From positions 1,116,001-1,180,000 of the forward strand of contig NZ_JAZAPB010000002.1 in assembly GCF_036321025.1 (NCBI RefSeq): a stretch of 64,000 nt of DNA, written 5' to 3'. The DNA comes from Alteraurantiacibacter hainanensis. GTDB taxonomy: Bacteria; Pseudomonadota; Alphaproteobacteria; Sphingomonadales; Sphingomonadaceae. Positions 58,734 through 64,000 of the stretch are shown piece by piece. Every line of letters begins with the position of its first letter. Position 1 is the first letter of the stretch. Both the position numbers and the translations under genes were made by a program. The notes beneath the pieces are model-generated. The model did no database searches. It was not told the DNA's origin and was given only the letters and a program-made list of their open reading frames with translations.

Positions 58734-61400
58734 ATGACCTCGACCAACGACATCCGTCGCACCTTCCTCGATTTCTTTGCCGAGCACGATCACAAGATCG
58801 TGCCCTCTGCGCCGCTGGTGCCCTACAACGATCCCTCGCTGATGTTCGTCAACGCGGGCATGGTTCCGTTCAAGAACATGTTCACTGGTGTGGAGACGCC
58901 GCCGGCGCCTCGCGCTACCAGCAGTCAGAAGTGCGTTCGCGCCGGCGGCAAGCACAATGACCTCGACAATGTCGGCTACACCGCGCGGCACCTGACGTTC
59001 TTCGAGATGCTCGGGAATTTCAGCTTCGGCGACTATTTCAAGGAACGCGCCATCGAGCTGGCGTGGACCATGGTCACCAAGGAACTGGGGCTGGCCGCCG
59101 ACCGGCTGACCGTCACCGTCTATCACACCGACGACGAAGCTCATGACCTGTGGAAGCGGATCGCCGGCCTGCCCGACGATCGCATCATTCGCATCGCCAC
59201 GAAAGACAACTTCTGGGCCATGGGCGCGGACGGGCCCTGCGGGCCGTGCTCGGAAATCTTCTGGGATCACGGGCCGGACGTGCCCGGCGGCCCTCCCGGT
59301 TCGCCCGAGGAGGACGGAGACCGCTTCGTCGAGATCTGGAACCTCGTCTTCATGCAGCACCTGCAGGAGGCTGACGAGATCACGGGCGACTTGCCGCGCC
59401 CCAGCATCGATACAGGCATGGGCCTGGAGCGCATTTCCACCGTGCTGCAGGGCGTTCACAACGTCTTCGATACGGACACATTCAAGACCATCATCGCCGC
59501 GAGCGAGGAACTGTCAGGCGCGCGGGCGGAGGGCGATGCGCTCGCCAGCCACCGCGTGATTGCCGATCACCTGCGCTCGACCAGCTTCCTGATCGCGGAT
59601 GGCGTTCTGCCGTCGAACGAAGGGCGCGGCTATGTCCTGCGCCGCATCATGCGCCGCGCGATGCGCCATGCCCACTTGCTTGGCGCGGACAAGCCGCTGA
59701 TGCATCGCCTGGTGCCGACGCTGATCGGCGAGATGGGACAGGCCTATCCCGACCTCGGCCGCGGTCAGGCGCTGATCACCGAAGTGCTCGAGCGCGAGGA
59801 AAGCCGCTTCCGTCAGACCCTTGAAAAGGGCCTGCGCCTGCTCGACGAGGAAACCGGATCGCTGGGCGAGGGCGATCGCCTGCCTGGAGAGACCGCCTTC
59901 AAGCTCTACGATACCTACGGTTTCCCCTACGATCTTACCGAAGATGCGCTGCGCTCCCGCGGCATCGGCGTAGACCGCGAAGGGTTCGACGCCGCCATGG
60001 CCCGGCAAAAGGCCGCGGCCCGCGCGGCGTGGAAAGGCTCCGGCGCCGCAGCCGACAGCGAACATTGGTTCGACATCGCCGAGCGCGAGGGTGCGACGGA
60101 GTTTACCGGCTATTCCTCCACCGAAGGCGAAGGACGCGTCGTCGCGCTGATCGTGGACGACAAGGAAGTGAAGCGCGCCGACAGCGGCCAGGACGTCATC
60201 GTGCTGACCAATCAGACGCCGTTCTACGGCGAGAGCGGCGGGCAGACCGGCGATGCGGGCACGATTACCGGCGACCATCGCCTGGAAATCGCCGTTTCGG
60301 ATACCTCGAAGCCGCTTGGTCGCCTGCACGCGCATCACGGGACCATCAAGGCCGGCACGGTTGCGGTGGGCGACACCGTGCATCTGGCGATCGACGCCGA
60401 ACGGCGTGACAGGATCCGCGCCAACCACTCGGCCACCCACCTCGTGCACGCTGCCTTGCGCAATCACCTTGGCGATCACGTGACCCAGAAGGGCTCGCTG
60501 GTGTCGGAAGACCGGTTCCGGTTCGACTTCTCTCATCCCAAGCCCATGACCGCAGGCGAAATCGCTGCGGTCGAGGCCGAGGTGAATGCGGAAATCCGCG
60601 CAAACGACGAGGTCCGAACCCAGCTGATGAGCCCGGACGAGGCGATCGACGCGGGCGCGATGGCGCTGTTCGGCGAGAAATACGGCGAGGAAGTACGAGT
60701 CCTTTCCATCGGACGCCCGGACTGGAACGGGTCGGGCCGCAACTACTCCGTCGAGCTGTGCGGCGGCACGCACGTGCGCGCCACCGGCGACATCGGATTG
60801 TTCCGCATCATCTCGGAAAGCGCTGTGTCATCCGGCGTGCGTCGCATCGAAGCGCTGACGGGGGAGGCTGCCCGCAGATGGGTCGTCAGCCGCGAAGAAA
60901 CCCTGAAGTCGGTCGCGGCGACATTGAAGACTGCCCCAGACGAAGTCGAAGCGCGCGTCGCGGCCCTCGTCGACGAACGCAAGGCACTGGAACGCGAGCT
61001 TGCCGAGGCAAGAAAGCAGATTGCGCTTGGTGGAGGTGGAGGATCCGCTCCTCAGGAGGCGGAGGACATCGCCGGCGTCAAGTTTACCGGCCAGGTGCTG
61101 CAGGGCATGAACCCCAAGGAGCTGCGCGGCCTGCTCGACGAGGCGAAGTCTCGCATGGGTTCCGGCGTTGCCGCGATCTGCGCGGTCAATGATGGCAAGG
61201 CAGCATTTGCTGTGGGCGTTACCGACGACCTGACGGACCGCATCGACGCGGTCAGTCTAGTGCGTGTCGGCGTTGAAGCTCTGGGAGGCAAGGGCGGAGG
61301 CGGTCGCTCGGACATGGCGCAGGGCGGTGGGCCCGACGGCGACAAGGCCGATGCCGCCCTGGCCGCCGTGCGCGAGGCACTGGCGACCGAGGCAGTCTGA
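58734..61400 (+). CDS. alaS: Alanyl-tRNA synthetase
   Basis: 888 aa. It charges tRNA-Ala and edits mischarged Ser and Gly. The catalytic part has RTFLDFFAEHDHKIVPSAPL, PSLMFVNAGMVPFKNMFTG and the motif SIDTGMGLERI; the editing-site zinc ligands are H565 and H569 (NHSATHLVHA), C676 and H680 (CGGTHVRATGDIG). The C-terminal oligomerisation domain is present (GGKGGGGRSDMAQGGGPD). The start at 58734 (MTSTNDIRRTF) follows the family. recA and alaS being close together is common in bacteria. Confidence 0.98.
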   Translation: MTSTNDIRRTFLDFFAEHDHKIVPSAPLVPYNDPSLMFVNAGMVPFKNMFTGVETPPAPRATSSQKCVRAGGKHNDLDNVGYTARHLTFFEMLGNFSFGDYFKERAIELAWTMVTKELGLAADRLTVTVYHTDDEAHDLWKRIAGLPDDRIIRIATKDNFWAMGADGPCGPCSEIFWDHGPDVPGGPPGSPEEDGDRFVEIWNLVFMQHLQEADEITGDLPRPSIDTGMGLERISTVLQGVHNVFDTDTFKTIIAASEELSGARAEGDALASHRVIADHLRSTSFLIADGVLPSNEGRGYVLRRIMRRAMRHAHLLGADKPLMHRLVPTLIGEMGQAYPDLGRGQALITEVLEREESRFRQTLEKGLRLLDEETGSLGEGDRLPGETAFKLYDTYGFPYDLTEDALRSRGIGVDREGFDAAMARQKAAARAAWKGSGAAADSEHWFDIAEREGATEFTGYSSTEGEGRVVALIVDDKEVKRADSGQDVIVLTNQTPFYGESGGQTGDAGTITGDHRLEIAVSDTSKPLGRLHAHHGTIKAGTVAVGDTVHLAIDAERRDRIRANHSATHLVHAALRNHLGDHVTQKGSLVSEDRFRFDFSHPKPMTAGEIAAVEAEVNAEIRANDEVRTQLMSPDEAIDAGAMALFGEKYGEEVRVLSIGRPDWNGSGRNYSVELCGGTHVRATGDIGLFRIISESAVSSGVRRIEALTGEAARRWVVSREETLKSVAATLKTAPDEVEARVAALVDERKALERELAEARKQIALGGGGGSAPQEAEDIAGVKFTGQVLQGMNPKELRGLLDEAKSRMGSGVAAICAVNDGKAAFAVGVTDDLTDRIDAVSLVRVGVEALGGKGGGGRSDMAQGGGPDGDKADAALAAVREALATEAV

Positions 61401-61403
61401 CGG

Positions 61404-61571
61404 TCAGTCCGTCCGGTTCTGGGCAGCGCGGCGACGGTCGCCATCGCTACCTCGCGGTACGTCCTTCATGTTCCGCTCGAGGCGACCGTGCGCGTCGTCG
61501 CCGGCCACGTTCTTGGGCTTGAACTTCTCGTCGTTCGAAACCGGCTTGGTGGGATCTTTCTGTTCGCTCAT
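61404..61571 (-). CDS. Small hydrophilic protein
   Basis: 55 aa starting MSEQKDPTKPVSNDEKFK and rich in Asn, Asp, Lys and Arg, with GRLERNMKDVPRG near the end. It is likely cytoplasmic and disordered. AAGGAG lies at a good distance before the ATG, which supports the start. It converges with alaS (three bases apart) and lies 56 bases after the antiporter gene on the same strand. Function unknown; such small proteins occur in sphingomonads. Confidence 0.68.
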   Translation of the reverse strand: MSEQKDPTKPVSNDEKFKPKNVAGDDAHGRLERNMKDVPRGSDGDRRRAAQNRTD

Positions 61572-61627
61572 GGGAAAATTCTCCTTTCCCCACCAACGCG
61601 CCAACCCGGTTGAATTTCCGAGAAAAT

Positions 61628-63394
61628 TCAACCTTCCGCCGTGCTGGTGCGCAATTTGGGCTTGCTCTCGAGCGCGCCTTCCTCGCGAATCTGTTCGCGG
61701 AACTCGTCCCGCTTTTCGTGAATGGAGGCGATAACCGGCCCCATGGCCACGCCCAGGTCCACCAGGACCGCTTCGGATAGCTGCAGCGAACTCTCCAGCG
61801 TCTCCGGCACGGCCGTGGAGGCTCCGCTGCGATAGAGTTCGGCTGCGTGGAAGCTGTCGCGGGCACGCGCGATGATGGGGAGCTCCGGATAGGAAGCGCG
61901 CAGCTTTTTCGTCAGTCGCTGGGCAAGGACGTGCTCGTCCATGGTCAGGATGACGGCGGGTGCCTTTTCGATTCCCAGATGATCCAGGGAATCGGAGCGC
62001 ATCGCATTGCCGAAGACGGCGTAATAGCCATCCCTGCGGGCCTGTTCGATCAGGTCAGCATCGGAATCGACCCCCACATAGGCCTTGTCGTGCTTGTCCA
62101 GCATCTGCGCCACGAGCCGGCCGACGCGACCGAAGCCCACGATGATGACGCGCGGGGTCTCGGCGTCGCCGTCGACCTCGTCGAGCGACGGGGCAGGCTC
62201 CACGCGGCGCGCCACGAGGCGACCCAGCAGCGCCAGCAGGGGCGTGATGGTAAGGCCGATGGCGGTGACGATCTGCCAGAACTGGGCGGTCCCGGGCTGG
62301 ATAAGCAGCGCGTTGGTTGCCGCCGCCAGCACGATGAGGGTCGTTTCCGACGGGCTGGCCATCAGGATGCCGGTTTCGGTCGCCGTGCTGCGGCGCGCGC
62401 CCATCAGGCGCAGCAGCACGCCTGTGACGACGGCCTTCAGCGTCAGGACGCCGACCACCGCCCCGAGGATCAGCCAGAGATTTTCCCAGATGGTCGACAG
62501 ATCGATGCTCATGCCCACCGTGATCAGGAAGATGCCGAGGGCAAGGCCCTTGAACGGCTCCATGATCCCCTCGACTTCGGTGTGGTATTCGGTTTCCGCG
62601 ATCAGCAATCCGGCGATCAGGGCGCCCACGATCGGCGAGAGACCGACGAAGGCAGTTGCGAGGCTTGCTCCGATCACGACCAGCAGGCTGGCGGCCAGGA
62701 AAAGTTCGGGGCTCTTCGTGCGCGCGGCCTGGGCAAACAGGCGGGGCAGCAGCAGGCGACCTGCAACCATCATCACGAACACCACCAGCAGCCCTTGCCA
62801 CAGGGTGTCGATAAGCCCCGTCATCCCTTCTTCCTGGGCGAACGGCGCGAGCGCGCCGAGCAGGAAGATGACCGGCACGATCATGATGTCCTCGAACAGC
62901 AGCATCGACAGCGCGGCCCGGCCCACGGGCGTGTTCGTGCCCGAAATGGGCAGCACGAGAGCGGTGGAAGAGAAGGCGAGGGCGAGGCCGAGCGCCATGG
63001 CCCCCGTCCAGTACTGGCCCATCATGGAAAGGATCGAGGCCAGCATCGTGCCGATGACGAGCAGTTCCAGCGCCCCAAGGCCGAAGACCAGCTTTCGCAG
63101 TTGCCAGAGCCTGTTGAAGCTCAGTTCCAGCCCGATCGCGAACAGCAGCAGGATGATGCCGAACTCGGCAAACGGTTCGAGCCGCTCCGTATCGGTAATG
63201 GTGATGTGGGTGAGCCAATCGTACTCCATCACCATCCGGCCAAGGCCGTAGGGGCCGACCAGCAGGCCGACCAGAATGAAGCCGATGATCGGCGTCACCC
63301 GGAACCGGGCGAACAGGGGTATGACAATTCCGGCCGCGCCCAGGATAACCAGCGCGTCCTTCATTATTGGCGAAATAGCTTCGGCACCATGCAT
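61628..63394 (-). CDS. Kef-type (CPA2) cation/proton antiporter with TrkA-N domain
   Basis: 588 aa. About twelve membrane helices (1-400) form the Na/H exchanger domain, with GFILVGLLVGPYGLG, FGIILLLFAIGLELSFNRLW and LALGIFLITVGMSIDLS. A C-terminal Rossmann TrkA-N domain (PRVIIVGFGRVGRLVAQML, near 423) binds nucleotide, then RARDSFHAAELYRSGAS. It is the KefB/KefC/YbaL type that moves K+ or Na+ against H+ and is gated by ligands. The first 11 residues are non-conserved; a Met at position 11 is an alternative start. Confidence 0.93.
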   Translation of the reverse strand: MHGAEAISPIMKDALVILGAAGIVIPLFARFRVTPIIGFILVGLLVGPYGLGRMVMEYDWLTHITITDTERLEPFAEFGIILLLFAIGLELSFNRLWQLRKLVFGLGALELLVIGTMLASILSMMGQYWTGAMALGLALAFSSTALVLPISGTNTPVGRAALSMLLFEDIMIVPVIFLLGALAPFAQEEGMTGLIDTLWQGLLVVFVMMVAGRLLLPRLFAQAARTKSPELFLAASLLVVIGASLATAFVGLSPIVGALIAGLLIAETEYHTEVEGIMEPFKGLALGIFLITVGMSIDLSTIWENLWLILGAVVGVLTLKAVVTGVLLRLMGARRSTATETGILMASPSETTLIVLAAATNALLIQPGTAQFWQIVTAIGLTITPLLALLGRLVARRVEPAPSLDEVDGDAETPRVIIVGFGRVGRLVAQMLDKHDKAYVGVDSDADLIEQARRDGYYAVFGNAMRSDSLDHLGIEKAPAVILTMDEHVLAQRLTKKLRASYPELPIIARARDSFHAAELYRSGASTAVPETLESSLQLSEAVLVDLGVAMGPVIASIHEKRDEFREQIREEGALESKPKLRTSTAEG

Positions 63395-63527
63395 TGCGCG
63401 ACACTATCGACAAAAGACCCGCAACCTTCAAACGATATATTGCTCTGCAGCGCGTCAGCGGGAAACGGTGTGGCTAGTTTCGCCGCAACGGGTGACATAC
63501 GCGGCGCGGGCTGTATGCATGGCGTTC

Positions 63528-64000
63528 ATGCAGACACCGACACTGATTGCACTCGCCCTCTATTTCATCCTGATGCTCGGCATCGGCCTTTATGCTTGGA
63601 AGAAATCGACCGAAGACAGCGAAGGCTATCTGCTGGGCGGGCGCGACCTGCCTCCGGCCGTTGCCGCCCTGTCCGCCGGCGCTTCCGACATGTCGGGTTG
63701 GTTGCTACTCGGCTTGCCGGGCGCGCTGTACCTGTCCGGCCTGGTCGAGGCGTGGATCGGCATCGGCCTGTTCGTGGGTGCGGTGGCCAACTGGTTCATC
63801 GTCGCCCCGCGCCTGCGGCAACAGACCGTGGATTACGGTAATGCGCTGACGATCCCGCAATTCCTCGCCAACCGCTTTCCGGACAAGGCCATCGCCCTGC
63901 GCGTGGTATCGGCCGTCATCATCGTGATCTTCTTTGCCGTCTATTCGGCAGCGGGTCTGGTCGGCGGCGGGCTGCTGTTCGAGAGCACCTTCATCGATAC
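63528..64000 (+). CDS. putP: Sodium/solute symporter (PutP-like), 5' part only
   Basis: The first 157 codons are inside the window. They read MQTPTLIALALYFILMLGIG, then YLLGGRDLPPAVAALSAGAS, DMSGWLLLGLPGALYLSG and TIPQFLANRFPDKA, the sodium-binding first half of the SSS family, closest to the proline transporter PutP. An in-frame ATG nine bases upstream (63519) is a possible start. Proline as substrate is inferred from the SAGASDMSGWLLLGLPGA block. Confidence 0.85.
   Translation, partial: MQTPTLIALALYFILMLGIGLYAWKKSTEDSEGYLLGGRDLPPAVAALSAGASDMSGWLLLGLPGALYLSGLVEAWIGIGLFVGAVANWFIVAPRLRQQTVDYGNALTIPQFLANRFPDKAIALRVVSAVIIVIFFAVYSAAGLVGGGLLFESTFID

Noticed and set aside
61847..63841. Open frame of 664 codons antisense to the antiporter
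   Set aside because: It has histidine, glutamine and glutamate runs and no domain, while the minus strand encodes a clear Kef-type antiporter.

Overview
The window is GC-rich chromosomal DNA of an alphaproteobacterium, most likely a sphingomonad of the Erythrobacteraceae type. The grounds are the hybrid kinase CckA directly downstream of smpB, an UrcA-family protein, recA and alaS close together, LexA boxes of the alphaproteobacterial form GTTC-N7-GTTC in front of uvrA and recA, and several small proteins of a kind common in sphingomonads. Genus is inference. No rRNA, tRNA, CRISPR array, transposase or intact prophage was found.

Layout. 1-6.2 kb: a partial small gene, a SleB-type cell wall hydrolase, then a cobalamin riboswitch driving a compact vitamin B12 uptake operon (TonB receptor, lipoprotein binding protein, permease, ATPase) whose genes overlap by 1-4 bases. 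6.2-11.4 kb: a leftward group with an M3 oligopeptidase lipoprotein, a lipoprotein of unknown role, a T4-type lysozyme domain protein, an RNA 2',3'-cyclic phosphodiesterase and an UrcA protein. 11.6-17.6 kb: SOS-controlled uvrA, then a clearly lower-GC two-gene cassette of unknown function (14.7-16.3 kb), then two phage-flavoured small genes. 17.6-21 kb: a 2OG-Fe(II) oxygenase-like gene behind three 20-base repeats, rlpA, a structured gene-free stretch of 826 bases and argG.

21-31 kb is a lipid and redox section: a permuted NlpC/LRAT-like protein coupled to a MATE transporter, two cyclopropane-fatty-acid-synthase homologues (one with altered active-site residues), two soluble PQQ-type sugar dehydrogenases, and an operon of a pteridine-reductase-like SDR, a cytochrome b and a Tat-exported molybdopterin enzyme. 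31-33.6 kb couples pncC and nadE (NAD recycling). 33.7-43 kb has an APC permease, a glycine-zipper protein, a methyltransferase, a DUF418 gene broken by one in-frame TGA, rlmN, an outer-membrane barrel and the yqiJ-yqiK flotillin pair. 43-46.5 kb is an slt-sulfotransferase-greB operon read leftward.

46.6-64 kb holds dapA, a DUF885 metallopeptidase lipoprotein, a degenerate PncC-like protein, smpB, DUF2062, cckA, two tandem DUF4139 proteins (one carrying a TonB-box-like motif, a polyproline run and a repeat-derived N-terminus), recA with its SOS box, a methyltransferase, alaS, a small hydrophilic protein, a Kef-type antiporter and the start of a sodium/solute (proline) symporter.

The best candidate for an undescribed system is the low-GC pair at 14.7-16.3 kb: a protein with a PUA/EVE-like N-terminal signature followed one base later by a small membrane-anchored helical protein. 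It has the build of a sensor-effector defence module, but function is inference only.
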